DNA of 40,064 nt from DATNFP01 sp035606335. Its GTDB lineage: Bacteria > Bacteroidota > Bacteroidia > Chitinophagales > Chitinophagaceae. The stretch spans positions 1-40,064 of the forward strand of contig DATNFP010000010.1 of assembly GCA_035606335.1 (NCBI GenBank). Direction: 5' to 3'. Every line of letters starts with the position of its first letter. Within the stretch, counting starts at the first letter, position 1. The notes beneath the pieces are model-generated. The model ran no database searches. It was not told the origin of the DNA and worked only from the letters and a program-made list of their open reading frames with translations. Made by a program: the position numbers and the translations under genes. This document shows positions 25,056-34,457 of this stretch, piece by piece.

Positions 25056-25286
25056 TATTAAATACACATTTTTTGGCTGATGATTAATGATGATCTTCTC
25101 CACGATAATATCTTATTTGCGTTTTTAAGATATGGTTTATTTAAGGAATAAAAAAGCTTTGAGTGTAGCGGTGAGGATATTTGGAGTGTTTTATTGTTAT
25201 AAAGTAAAGAAACACAATGGTATTAGGTGCTAAGGGTTACAAGCTATATTTTCATTAACTTTCACATGATTTTTAAAAGGTTTTTT

Positions 25287-27026
25287 ATGAAATCATTTTT
25301 ACCGGTTCTTTTCTGTTCTTTGTTTTTAAACGTTTTTCAGGCAATTGCGCAGACCAGTATAATCGTTACAGATTCGGTTGCACAACAAGTAATGCTGGGA
25401 AATTATGATCCATCTGCATATTTCGCTATTCACATTCTAAATAATCCGGACACTATCAGTAAAGGAATTAGCGCAAATGTTTCACCGGATTCACTTCATA
25501 CATTTGTGGACTCATTGATAGGCTTTCAAAATCGTAATACGGGTTCTGATACTATATCTGCAACCAAGGGTATTGGTGCTGCACGCAGATGGGCTTATTC
25601 AAAATTTCAGCAATTCAGTGCTGAAAATGAAAACAGGTTAATACCGTCATATTTACAATTCGACATGGCAATTTGTGGTATCAACAGGCATAAAGATGTT
25701 TTTGCTGTACTGCCGGGCATGGATACTACCGATAAATCAATAATTATCATTGAAGGTCATTTGGATAGTCGCAGCCAGGTTCTTTGCGACACTGCGAGTA
25801 TTGCTCAGGGCGCCGACGATAATAGTAGCGGTTCCGCTCTTGTGCTGGAGTTAGCAAGGGTTATGAGCAGATATAGCTACAGTCATACTATAGTCTTTCT
25901 TTTAACAACTGGCGAAGAACAAGGGCTATATGGAGCAGCTGCTTTTGCTGTATATGCATTTAATAAAAAAATTCAGGTGAAAGCAGTAATGAATAATGAT
26001 ATCGTTGGCGGAGTATTTTGCGGACATACTTCATCTGCACCAAGCTGTCCCGGTTTTGGTAATATTGATAGCACTCATGTACGATTGTTCTCTTTCGGTG
26101 GGTTTAATTCCTCTCATAAAGGGTTAGCCCGCTATATCAAGCTGGAATACAATGAGCGGGTAAGACCTTATGCATTAGTACCAATGACGTTGAATGTAAT
26201 GACGCCTGAAGACCGAACAGGACGGAGTGGGGACCAAATGCCATTTAAATCATATACATATACAGCAATGCGTTTTACGTCTGCAAACGAGGACGGTGAT
26301 GCAGATGTTACTGATACTTCTTATAGTGATCGCCAGCATACTTCCGGAGATATTCTCGGAATTGACACGAAACATACGGGCACTATAGATAGTTTTTTTG
26401 TTGATTTTGATTACCTGTCCAGAAATACGGTTATTAATGGGAATGCAGCAGGCATGATGGCTATCAGTCCAAGTACTCCTGATTTTACTATTGCGTCAGG
26501 GGGTCCCAATACATTGATCATAAAAATTACGCAGGAAGAAAAATATCTTAATTATAAGGTAGGATTGAGGACAAAAACATACGATTGGGACTCGGTTTAT
26601 TCATTCAAAGGAACTCTTGTTGACACCATCAATGTTCCTGCCGGTAATTATATAGCAAGTGTGGCATCTGTTGATGGCAGTGGAGTTGAAAGTTTATTCT
26701 CAAGAGAGCAGATGATAGACGTTACGAGCGTAAATAACGTGAGCAATCCGGGTAACGGGATAGAGCTTTTACAGAATAGCCCCAATCCGTCTGATGAGGC
26801 GACAATGATTTCCGTTGTGGTAAACAGGCCTATAAATTATAAAGACGCTTATATTTCCATTCGCGATATTACTGGGCGAGAAGTGAAACATTTAGGAATA
26901 CAATTAAAACAAGGAGTGAACGAAGTATTATACGAACATGGTTATCATGCCAGTGGAACTTTTATTTATACTTTAGTAATTGATGGCGCTCCTGTACAAT
27001 CAAAGAAAATGATTTTTATGAATTAA
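25287..27026 (+). CDS. M28-family zinc peptidase with T9SS type-A sorting domain
   Basis: A secreted aminopeptidase-like enzyme of 579 residues. The chosen ATG opens a good signal peptide (MKSFLPVLFCSLFLNVFQAIAQ) and has AAAAGG a few bases upstream; an ATG at 25266 is the alternative. The di-zinc M28 core is complete: GHLDSR (H158, D160), ADDNSSG (D177/D178), TGEEQGLYG (E210/E211), MNNDIVGG (D238) and RQHTSGD (H351). A fibronectin-like region follows, and the last 85 residues form the T9SS type-A sorting domain (QNSPNPSDEATMISV to KKMIFMN). It should be exported across the outer membrane to digest peptides outside the cell. Confidence 0.93.
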   Translation: MKSFLPVLFCSLFLNVFQAIAQTSIIVTDSVAQQVMLGNYDPSAYFAIHILNNPDTISKGISANVSPDSLHTFVDSLIGFQNRNTGSDTISATKGIGAARRWAYSKFQQFSAENENRLIPSYLQFDMAICGINRHKDVFAVLPGMDTTDKSIIIIEGHLDSRSQVLCDTASIAQGADDNSSGSALVLELARVMSRYSYSHTIVFLLTTGEEQGLYGAAAFAVYAFNKKIQVKAVMNNDIVGGVFCGHTSSAPSCPGFGNIDSTHVRLFSFGGFNSSHKGLARYIKLEYNERVRPYALVPMTLNVMTPEDRTGRSGDQMPFKSYTYTAMRFTSANEDGDADVTDTSYSDRQHTSGDILGIDTKHTGTIDSFFVDFDYLSRNTVINGNAAGMMAISPSTPDFTIASGGPNTLIIKITQEEKYLNYKVGLRTKTYDWDSVYSFKGTLVDTINVPAGNYIASVASVDGSGVESLFSREQMIDVTSVNNVSNPGNGIELLQNSPNPSDEATMISVVVNRPINYKDAYISIRDITGREVKHLGIQLKQGVNEVLYEHGYHASGTFIYTLVIDGAPVQSKKMIFMN

Positions 27027-27077
27027 TGCATAATTTGATGATATTTCCCGCAAAATCGAAATCAGGTTTGTAGAAGG

Positions 27078-27110
27078 TACCGAGTTTTCGGTAGTATGCA
27101 GTTTTTTATA
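27078..27110 (+). terminator. Weak terminator-like hairpin after the M28 peptidase gene
   Basis: TACCGA (27078-27083) pairs with TCGGTA (27088-27093) across a 4-base loop, and a TTTTTT run follows eight bases later. The spacing to the T-run is longer than ideal, so confidence is low. Confidence 0.35.
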
Positions 27111-27148
27111 ATTATATTATTATTGCAGTTCACAACTAAAACTTTGCC

Positions 27149-27637
27149 ATGTCATTAAATGCATATTTAACTTTAGTAGGTCAAACACAAGGCGCAATTC
27201 TTGGTTCTGTAACCCAAACAGGTTATGTAAATTCAATTCTTGTTCTGGAAGCAGATTACGAAGTGGGTTCCACTCGCGACTCTTCAAGTGGGTTGCCTAC
27301 AGGCAAAATTGAACAAACAATGTTTACTATTACAAAAGAAGTAGACAGAAGCTCTCCTGAGTTGTATCGGGCTTTATTTAATAATGAGACAATGACAACT
27401 TTTCAGCTAAAATTTTTAGCGCTGCAAGCAAATGGAACGGCGATTAATTATTATACAATACAATTAACAGGTGCTCAGATTGTTAATATACAATTTCAAA
27501 AACCTAATAATTTAGATCCAACATTAGGAAGCTATCCTGAAATGGAAATAGTGTCTTTTACGTATCAGCAGATACAGATAATATATACAAGTGGAAATTT
27601 AACTACTGTAGGTAATTGGGGTACACCCATTATGTAA
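27149..27637 (+). CDS. Hcp-family (type VI secretion tube-like) protein, orphan
   Basis: A 162-residue protein with the whole Hcp pattern of the proteobacterial-type family (Pfam T6SS_HCP): SLNAYLTLVGQTQGAI at the start, RDSSSGLPTGK (43-53), FTITKEVDRSSPELYRAL (59-76) and a C-terminal strand pair. Hcp forms hexameric rings that stack into the inner tube of type VI systems and carries effectors. No other type VI gene (sheath, baseplate, VgrG, ClpV, membrane complex) is in the window. The T6SS of Bacteroidota uses a different, diverged Hcp, so this looks like an accessory or acquired copy. No signal peptide. A SnoaL-like gene follows 38 bases downstream. Confidence 0.85.
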   Translation: MSLNAYLTLVGQTQGAILGSVTQTGYVNSILVLEADYEVGSTRDSSSGLPTGKIEQTMFTITKEVDRSSPELYRALFNNETMTTFQLKFLALQANGTAINYYTIQLTGAQIVNIQFQKPNNLDPTLGSYPEMEIVSFTYQQIQIIYTSGNLTTVGNWGTPIM

Positions 27638-27675
27638 TATAAATTACTTCGGACATCTCTTCTCAAAAATTAAAT

Positions 27676-28041
27676 ATGCCTACTCAGCAGGATTTAAGTA
27701 CTATCGCTATTAACTGGATCAAAGCTTTTAACGAACACGATCTTGAACAATTATTGTCACTTTATAACGATAATGCCATTCACTATAGCCCCAAACTAAA
27801 AATAAGACAACCTGAAACTAATGGCGTTGTAGAAGGGAAAGATGTGCTCAGGAGTTGGTGGAAAGATGCTTTTGATAGATTGCCATCGCTACAATATGAG
27901 CTTACGTCGCTTACTGCTAATAGCGAACGGATATTTATGGAATATACACGTTTTGTGGAAGGAGAGCTGGCTATGAAGGTGGCTGAAGTTCTTGAAATTA
28001 AAGAAGGACTGATTATCGCTTCAAGGGTTTATCATGGGTAA
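27676..28041 (+). CDS. SnoaL/NTF2-like protein
   Basis: A 121-residue cone-shaped alpha+beta-barrel protein. The start AINWIKAFNEHDLEQLLSLYNDNAIHYSP, then GKDVLRSWWKDAFDRLPSLQYEL and FMEYTRFVEGELAMKVAEVLEIKEGLI, are the usual pattern of nuclear transport factor 2/SnoaL-type polyketide-cyclase-like proteins. Members bind small hydrophobic ligands or act as isomerases; function here is unknown. It is 38 bases after the Hcp gene on the same strand, so the two may be co-transcribed. The next gene has its own promoter. Confidence 0.85.
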   Translation: MPTQQDLSTIAINWIKAFNEHDLEQLLSLYNDNAIHYSPKLKIRQPETNGVVEGKDVLRSWWKDAFDRLPSLQYELTSLTANSERIFMEYTRFVEGELAMKVAEVLEIKEGLIIASRVYHG

Positions 28042-28071
28042 AAAAGATAATTAATATTTATTAGCCGCGGG

Positions 28072-28102
28072 TTGACTTAGTAATCTGTAAGAATTAAATT
28101 TG
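28072..28102 (+). promoter_or_regulatory. Promoter of the T9SS subtilase gene
   Basis: TTG at 28072-28074, 20 bases of spacer and TAAATTTG at 28095-28102 match the Bacteroidota promoter closely. It ends 15 bases before the ATG at 28118. It overlaps the in-frame TTG at 28100, which rules that codon out as a start. Confidence 0.65.
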
Positions 28103-28117
28103 AACAAATATTCCCTT

Positions 28118-29725
28118 ATGAAATCCTTACGTTACAAACTGACGGTATGCCTTTTTATTTTTCACAGTTTTGTTCTTCAATCTGGTGCACAGGAAGTTAA
28201 TTTTGCAAAAGACCATCTTATAGTAAAATTAAAGACCACATCCAGCTTATCCTATTCTGCAAGTTCAAATGCCATACAATTTGGCATTCCCTCTGTAGAT
28301 GCCATAAACACAAAATATAATTGCACTACTGTAGATATAATTTATGATGGTAAGAAACATACACCTGCCAGCCCATCTATTTACTTGCTCAAGTTTAAAA
28401 ATGCTATTGATGTAAATAATGCCATTAATGATTACAAACAAACAGGCCTTTTTCAATACATAGAGCCCGATTATATAGGAAAGGGAGAAGGTACTGTTGT
28501 TCCCAATGATGCACATTTTTATCATCAATGGGCTTTATATAATCCCGGCGGAATTATTTTCACTGCAGATACTTTTTATAAACTTCCATCAAAAGCGGGT
28601 GCCGATATAAAAATGGAACAGGCTTGGTCCATTGAAGAAGGAGATTCATCAGTAAAAGTGGCAATATTGGATGGTGGATGCAATTTTAATGATTTTGATT
28701 TAAGTGGTCGACTCATAAAGGGATGGAACTATGCCTACAATAATAACGATCCAACTGATGACTATGGACACGGTACTGTTATAGCAAGTATTATAGGTGC
28801 GAATGGTAACAACAACATAGGTCTGGCGGGGGTAGACTGGCATTGCAAAATGTTGATCGTGAAAGTTCAGGACAGTACCAATAATGGCTTTTATTCTAAT
28901 TGGGAGAAAGGAATATATGCAGCTGTAGATAGCGGTGCAAAAGTTATTAATTTATCCGCTGGTGGCACTTCTTCATCTACTTCGTTGCAGGATGCTATAG
29001 ATAATGCATGGTCGAATAATGTAACAGTAGTAACCGGGATGGGTAATTTGGATTCTAATTTAGTGGAATATCCCGCTGCGGACAATCATGTAATAGCAGT
29101 GGGAGCAACGGACTATATAGATCAGCGCGCTGCTCAATATTCTTTCTCTAGTGGCAAATCTGGTAGTAACTATGGTAATTGGATATCCGTTGTAGCACCG
29201 GGCAATGATATTGATGGATATTACTATCGTTCCAACGTTGATACAATTTTTAATTTGTGGGAAGGTACTTCTATGTCTACTGCCTTTGTTTCAGCGCTCA
29301 CTAGCTTGTTAGTGGCACAAGATCCAACCCGTACGCCAGATCAGATCAAAAACATAATACAAAAAACAGCTGATGACACGCTTGAGAATCCATCAACAGG
29401 ATGGAATCAATACTATGGCTGGGGTAGAATAAATGCTTATAGGGCACTTACAAATGATACACTTCTATCGGTAAGCAATGTGGTTCAAAAAAATGATTTT
29501 GCAATCTATCCTAATCCTACTACAGGCATAATCAAAATAATTCATTCACAACTATTATTTCCTACAACTTACAAGATAATGGACGAAATAGGAAACATAG
29601 TACAAAGCGGAGTATTGCCAACCAGCAACGAAATTAATATCTCGGGCACAGCAGCAGGAGTTTATTTTATCTCCCTGAATAATAAAAATTATTTTGCAGT
29701 CAAGAAAATATTGAAGATACAATGA
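28118..29725 (+). CDS. Subtilisin-like S8 serine peptidase with T9SS type-A sorting domain
   Basis: A secreted peptidase of 535 residues. The signal peptide (KSLRYKLTVCLFIFHSFVLQSGAQ) is followed by a propeptide of about 100 residues that begins DHLIVKLK and ends near FQYIEPDYIG. The catalytic triad is intact: D185 (VAILDGG), H218 (DYGHGTVIAS) and S385 (EGTSMSTAF). The oxyanion Asn is in TGMGNLDSN. The last 70 residues are a T9SS type-A sorting domain (FAIYPNPTTG to AVKKILKIQ), so the enzyme should be exported to the surface or medium by T9SS. With the M28 enzyme 1.1 kb upstream it makes a protein-degrading pair. It is convergent with a lipoprotein gene. Confidence 0.94.
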   Translation: MKSLRYKLTVCLFIFHSFVLQSGAQEVNFAKDHLIVKLKTTSSLSYSASSNAIQFGIPSVDAINTKYNCTTVDIIYDGKKHTPASPSIYLLKFKNAIDVNNAINDYKQTGLFQYIEPDYIGKGEGTVVPNDAHFYHQWALYNPGGIIFTADTFYKLPSKAGADIKMEQAWSIEEGDSSVKVAILDGGCNFNDFDLSGRLIKGWNYAYNNNDPTDDYGHGTVIASIIGANGNNNIGLAGVDWHCKMLIVKVQDSTNNGFYSNWEKGIYAAVDSGAKVINLSAGGTSSSTSLQDAIDNAWSNNVTVVTGMGNLDSNLVEYPAADNHVIAVGATDYIDQRAAQYSFSSGKSGSNYGNWISVVAPGNDIDGYYYRSNVDTIFNLWEGTSMSTAFVSALTSLLVAQDPTRTPDQIKNIIQKTADDTLENPSTGWNQYYGWGRINAYRALTNDTLLSVSNVVQKNDFAIYPNPTTGIIKIIHSQLLFPTTYKIMDEIGNIVQSGVLPTSNEINISGTAAGVYFISLNNKNYFAVKKILKIQ

Positions 29726-29764
29726 CGCTAATTTAATTGACTTAAATATTAGATATAGATAACA

Positions 29765-30556
29765 TTATTTTTGAACTATGTGTATGTCATCTATCCAGCA
29801 ATCTTGTAAATTATTACCAAAAATTATTTGTAGAGGACTACTTGACTCCGTCACAATCTGAAAAGAATTCAATTGCCAATCAATATCAACATAACTGCCA
29901 TCTTTTCCTACGCCAGCAACTCCTTCCCCAAGCCATTTTCCATCCTGTATTATTATTACATAATTTATTGGGCCATTGTCTTTGGCTGTATATCCTCTAT
30001 ATTTCCCCCACCATCTTATTTTATAAACTGTAGATGGTTTAATTCCATTTATATATCCTTGTATTTCCATCCCGGGTAAATCTACTGCTCCTGGGGTAGT
30101 GTATGGAGAGGAAAGATATAATGATGTGCTATGATTATAAGATTCAGTAGTGTCAAATTTAATAACTTGGCTACTATTGTCCTTTCTGGTATCCCAATCG
30201 CTTACAAAACAACTAATATCTTCAAAATCTGCACATACAACCATTTCTACAAGCGAGGAGGTATCGCCTGGATCCATTGAGCTTAATGTTGTCATTACCG
30301 TTCTTTGGGCGTTTCTAAGCTTGCCGAAACTTTGTACATTACTTTGAACATCTGGTGTCTTATAGGTATTAGTCGGATTAAGCATTTGGTATTCTAAATT
30401 ATTAGAAACTGTTCTTATGCTAGCTTGTAAGTTTATAATGCTATCTTTCAGTATTTGTGCTGTACTTTGCGATTGGGTTGTGTTTTGATTATCTTTTTTA
30501 CAAGCCTGCAAGGCAAGAATGGAAAAAGCAAAGAAAGGGATTAATAGGTATTTCAT
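29765..30556 (-). CDS. Lipoprotein with a beta-rich, binding-type domain
   Basis: A 263-residue lipoprotein. The signal peptide with lipobox ends LALQAC, with Cys19 as the lipid anchor, followed by KKDNQ; the residues after Cys suggest surface or outer-membrane placement. A Gln/Ser-rich linker and a short coiled coil (ILKDSIINLQASIRTVSNNLEY) lead to a domain of about 150 residues starting VVCADFEDISCFVSDWDT and ending CWIDDIHIVQK. This has the layout of a galactose-binding-like beta-sandwich (FEDG-x-W start and DDIxI end), as in carbohydrate-binding modules. The ligand is unknown and the fold assignment is by pattern only. The gap 30557-30739 to dnaE shows only a small dyad. Confidence 0.75.
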   Translation of the reverse strand: MKYLLIPFFAFSILALQACKKDNQNTTQSQSTAQILKDSIINLQASIRTVSNNLEYQMLNPTNTYKTPDVQSNVQSFGKLRNAQRTVMTTLSSMDPGDTSSLVEMVVCADFEDISCFVSDWDTRKDNSSQVIKFDTTESYNHSTSLYLSSPYTTPGAVDLPGMEIQGYINGIKPSTVYKIRWWGKYRGYTAKDNGPINYVIIIQDGKWLGEGVAGVGKDGSYVDIDWQLNSFQIVTESSSPLQIIFGNNLQDCWIDDIHIVQK

Positions 30557-30739
30557 AAATAATTTTAAGATTTTAAAGATATAAATTCTTTAATGATATA
30601 GCTTAATTAAACGCAGAATAATTAATATTATTTCGTTATTACATACTTAATTAACCTTCTGTGGAAAACTCCACAACTGATACCGCTCAATTTTCTGTTA
30701 CTTTGTAGACTCACTACAGATAGATTTTGTGCAGGTATT

Positions 30740-33700
30740 ATGAAATTTTCTCACTTACATAATCATACTCAATTTTCCTTGCTCGACGGAGCTTCAGATA
30801 TTTCTCGCCTGTATGCTAAAGCGATGAAAGATGAAATGCCTGCAATGGCCATAACAGATCATGGTAATATGTTTGGCGTTTTTGAATTTGTAGCTGAAGC
30901 ATGGAAAAATAAAAGAGTAATTGGCAAAACTGAAGAGGGGAAAGATATAACAGAGCCAGTTGTGAAACCTATCGTTGGTTGTGAGTTTTATCTCGTAGAA
31001 AACCGTCATAAAAGGGCCTTTTCACGTGAAGAGAAAGATGTGCGGTATCATCAGTTGTTGTTAGCAAAAAATGAGATAGGATATAAAAATCTTGTTAAGC
31101 TATGCTCGCTGGGATATATGGAAGGAATGTATGGCAAATACCCTCGTATAGATAAAGAATTGATCCTGCAATATCATGAAGGGTTAATTGCTACTACATG
31201 TTGCCTCGGAGCCGAAGTGCCAAGAACTATATTAAAAAAGGGAGAAGACGAAGGGGAACGTGCCTTTAAATGGTGGCTTGATGTGTTTGGCGATGACTAC
31301 TATGTAGAAATGCAGCGCCACGATATTCCAGAGCAGATAAAAGCGAATGAGGTATTAGTGCGTTTTGCGCATAAGTATAATGTGCCCATGATCGCATCCA
31401 ACGATAGCCATTATGTAGATCGTGAGGATTACAATGCCCATGATATTTTATTATGTATTAATACTGGAGAGAAACAAAGCACACCTTCTTTTAAAGAGTT
31501 TGCAGATGATGATGTGCAGGTAAAAGACAGACGCTTTGCTTTTTATAATGATCAGTTCTATTTTAAGAACACTGATGAAATGTCAACGCTTTTTAGTGAT
31601 ATACCTGAAGCGATTGACAACACAAATCTTATTGTCGAAAAGATAAAGCCATTAAAACTGGAACGCGACATTCTCTTGCCGCACTTTAAAGTTCCTGTAG
31701 AATTTAATGACGATCAGGATGCCTTCCTGGAACACCTTACATGGACAGGTGCAAAGGAACGCTACAAGGATTTAACACCTGAAATCGAAGAGCGTATTCG
31801 GTTTGAGCTATTTACCGTCAAGACAATGGGATTTGCGGGATACTTCCTTATTGTATCAGACTTCATCAGGGCTGGTCGTGATCTTGGCGTATTTGTTGGT
31901 CCGGGTCGCGGTTCTGCTGCAGGTTCCGCTGTGGCATACTGTATTGGCATCACCAATATAGATCCGATTAAATACAATTTGCTTTTCGAGCGTTTCCTCA
32001 ATCCGGAACGTAAAAGCATGCCTGATATAGATACTGATTTTGATGACGTGGGCAGGCAGAAGGTAATAGACTATGTAGTACAGAAATATGGGAAGAACCA
32101 GGTGGCACACATTGTCACATATGGTACTATGGCAGCCAAAATGAGCATTAAGGATGTAGCAAGGGCATTAGATCTGCCTCTGCCTGATTCAAATGCTTTG
32201 GCTAAGATGGTGCCTGAGCGTCCCGGAATTTCGTTGCAACGCATTTTACATGCACCCATAAAAGGTGAAAAAAGTTTAGAAGAAAAAGAAGGGTTAGGTG
32301 GTGATGAAATAGAAAATGTAAACAGGTTAAGAGAGATATACAATCAGGATACACTGCATGGGCAGGTATTGCATGCTGCCGAAAAGCTGGAAGGATCAGT
32401 ACGTAATACTGGTATACATGCAGCAGGAATAATCATTGCCCCCAGAGATCTTACAGAGTTGATACCTGTTTGCAGCACTAAGGATGTGGAGTTGCTGATC
32501 ACACAGTTCGAAGGGGGGATCATTGAAAATGCCGGTGTTATCAAAATGGACTTTTTGGGCCTGAAAACCCTTACCATTATTAAAGATGCACTGGATCTTA
32601 TAAAGCGCAATTACGGAGTAGAAATAGATATAGACACCATTCCGCTTGATGATATAAAGACATACGAGCTATACCAGCATGGTGAAACAAATGGTACGTT
32701 CCAGTTTGAAAGTGCGGGGATGCAAAAATATCTGCGTGAGTTAAAGCCGGATAAGTTTGATGATCTTATCGCAATGAATGCATTGTACCGTCCTGGTCCA
32801 ATGGAATATATTCCCAATTTCGTGCGTCGCAAGCAAGGTGAGGAACCTATTACTTACGATTTGCCTGAAATGGAAGAATACTTAAGCGAGACTTATGGTA
32901 TTACAGTGTACCAGGAACAGGTAATGTTATTGTCGCAAAAACTTGCAGGGTTTAGTAAAGGTGATGCAGATGTTTTGCGAAAAGCAATGGGTAAAAAGCA
33001 AAAGTCAATACTGGACAAAATGAAAAGCCAGTTTGTGGAAGGAGCCAAAAAGAAAGGGCATCCTGAAACAAAACTGGAAAAGATATGGACCGATTGGGAA
33101 GCCTTTGCACAATATGCATTTAATAAATCGCACTCTACATGCTATGCTTTCGTAGCTTATCAGACTGCATTTCTTAAAGCTCATTATCCTGCAGAGTATA
33201 TGGCTGCAGTGCTTAATAACCAGGGAAATATTGATAAGATCAAGTTTTACATGGAGGAGTGCCAACGGATGGGATTGGCTGTACTCGGCCCTGATGTTAA
33301 TGAAAGTTTAAAAGGATTTTCTGTAAATAAAGAAAGCGTAGTCCGTTTTGGGATGAATGCTATAAAAGGGGTAGGTGAGTCTGCAGTGGAAGATATAATC
33401 AGTGAGCGTGAGTCTGGTGGGCCTTATACATCTGTATTTGATTTCATAAAGCGTATCAATCAAAGGACAGTAAATAAAAAATCATTAGAAAGCCTTGTGC
33501 TTGCGGGAGCTATGGACAATTTTAAAGACCTGCACCGCGCACAATATTTCCATTTGCCACCTACCGACCCTGTAAGTGGTTTAGAAAGGCTTATACGTTT
33601 CGGTAATCAATTTCAGGCTAGTGCTTCTGTGGCTACTAATAGTCTATTTGGTGCTGGTGCCATGCCGGAAGTGAAGCCCCCTGCTATCCCTGTTTGTGAA

Positions 33701-34354
33701 CCATGGGCTTTGCCGGAGCTGCTCGACCGTGAAAAAGAGGTCGTTGGTATTTATTTGAGTGCTCATCCGCTCGATGGCTACAAGTTTGAAATGGAACATT
33801 ATAACATTATTCCTATCAATGAAATAGAAAATAACAAAGGAAAAACAATACGTATAGCGGGCTTTGTAACAGATGCGGCCCACATGACTACTAAGAAAGG
33901 TAGTAAGTTCGGCAAAATGGTGTTGAATGATTATTCGGGCCACCAGGAGATAGTGCTTTGGGAGAATAATTACGTTCAGTATGGTAACTATTTGAACAAT
34001 GGTCAAAAGCTTATGCTGCAAGGAGTATATCAGGAGCATAAATTCAGACCTGGAGTTATGGAATTTCAGATACAAAGCATTATGTTGCTCGACCAGGTTC
34101 GTAAGAGTTTAAGTAAAAAGATACACTTATTGCTACCTCTAAATAAAATTGATAGCGATCTGGCTGATTTTTTAATAGATAATGTTAAAAAACATCCTGG
34201 CAACACCGAGCTTTTTTTGCAGGTAGTAGATGAAGCAGATAGGATGATTACTAAATTGAAAACGCACAATTTAAGGTTGGAAATCAATGATGAACTGGTT
34301 GGCTTCCTCAGAGAGAATGATGAAATAAGATACTCTATGGATATCGCATCGTAA
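30740..34354 (+). CDS. dnaE: DNA polymerase III subunit alpha
   Basis: Replicative polymerase catalytic subunit, 1204 residues. The N-terminal PHP domain keeps its metal ligands (HLHNHTQFSLLDG, ITDHGNMFG, ASNDSHY). The C-family palm has PDIDTDF (428-434, D429 and D431) and the third catalytic Asp at 604 in MDFLGLKTL. Thumb and fingers follow (YRPGPMEYIPNFVRRK, TYGITVYQEQVM, FNKSHSTCYAFVAYQTAFLKAHYP). The helix-hairpin-helix region and an OB domain (about 1030-1110) are present. There is no gap or frameshift. The PHP motif is intact, so it could have its own exonuclease activity, unlike E. coli DnaE. A -7-like TTACTTTG lies at 30698-30705. Confidence 0.97.
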   Translation: MKFSHLHNHTQFSLLDGASDISRLYAKAMKDEMPAMAITDHGNMFGVFEFVAEAWKNKRVIGKTEEGKDITEPVVKPIVGCEFYLVENRHKRAFSREEKDVRYHQLLLAKNEIGYKNLVKLCSLGYMEGMYGKYPRIDKELILQYHEGLIATTCCLGAEVPRTILKKGEDEGERAFKWWLDVFGDDYYVEMQRHDIPEQIKANEVLVRFAHKYNVPMIASNDSHYVDREDYNAHDILLCINTGEKQSTPSFKEFADDDVQVKDRRFAFYNDQFYFKNTDEMSTLFSDIPEAIDNTNLIVEKIKPLKLERDILLPHFKVPVEFNDDQDAFLEHLTWTGAKERYKDLTPEIEERIRFELFTVKTMGFAGYFLIVSDFIRAGRDLGVFVGPGRGSAAGSAVAYCIGITNIDPIKYNLLFERFLNPERKSMPDIDTDFDDVGRQKVIDYVVQKYGKNQVAHIVTYGTMAAKMSIKDVARALDLPLPDSNALAKMVPERPGISLQRILHAPIKGEKSLEEKEGLGGDEIENVNRLREIYNQDTLHGQVLHAAEKLEGSVRNTGIHAAGIIIAPRDLTELIPVCSTKDVELLITQFEGGIIENAGVIKMDFLGLKTLTIIKDALDLIKRNYGVEIDIDTIPLDDIKTYELYQHGETNGTFQFESAGMQKYLRELKPDKFDDLIAMNALYRPGPMEYIPNFVRRKQGEEPITYDLPEMEEYLSETYGITVYQEQVMLLSQKLAGFSKGDADVLRKAMGKKQKSILDKMKSQFVEGAKKKGHPETKLEKIWTDWEAFAQYAFNKSHSTCYAFVAYQTAFLKAHYPAEYMAAVLNNQGNIDKIKFYMEECQRMGLAVLGPDVNESLKGFSVNKESVVRFGMNAIKGVGESAVEDIISERESGGPYTSVFDFIKRINQRTVNKKSLESLVLAGAMDNFKDLHRAQYFHLPPTDPVSGLERLIRFGNQFQASASVATNSLFGAGAMPEVKPPAIPVCEPWALPELLDREKEVVGIYLSAHPLDGYKFEMEHYNIIPINEIENNKGKTIRIAGFVTDAAHMTTKKGSKFGKMVLNDYSGHQEIVLWENNYVQYGNYLNNGQKLMLQGVYQEHKFRPGVMEFQIQSIMLLDQVRKSLSKKIHLLLPLNKIDSDLADFLIDNVKKHPGNTELFLQVVDEADRMITKLKTHNLRLEINDELVGFLRENDEIRYSMDIAS

Positions 34355-34409
34355 GGGATGCTTATATGACTATTTTGGTTGTCTATTATTTAAAATGGGA
34401 TATTGAACT

Positions 34410-34417
34410 TAACTTTG
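34410..34417 (+). promoter_or_regulatory. -7 box of the tandem thioredoxin genes
   Basis: TAACTTTG is an exact TAnnTTTG match 40 bases before the first thioredoxin start. A TTG at the right -33 distance is not clear, so only half of the promoter is supported. Confidence 0.45.
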
Positions 34418-34457
34418 ACGCTTAATTTTTCAAAAAACAAAAACAAATTAAATAAAA

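Noticed and set aside
11327..27637. Prophage or contractile-injection remnant linking the M15 peptidase and the Hcp protein
   Set aside because: They are 15 kb apart with ordinary chromosomal genes between and no sheath, baseplate, capsid, integrase or holin gene.
30660..30675. Hairpin TGTGGA/TCCACA containing a DnaA-box-like TTTTCCACA on the minus strand, about 65 bases before dnaE
   Set aside because: Nine-base degenerate DnaA matches are expected a couple of times by chance in 40 kb; there is no cluster of boxes and no dnaA or dnaN nearby, so neither an origin nor DnaA control is supported.
32071..32610. Minus-strand reading frames inside dnaE
   Set aside because: They lie antisense to conserved polymerase coding sequence and have no recognisable domain or promoter.
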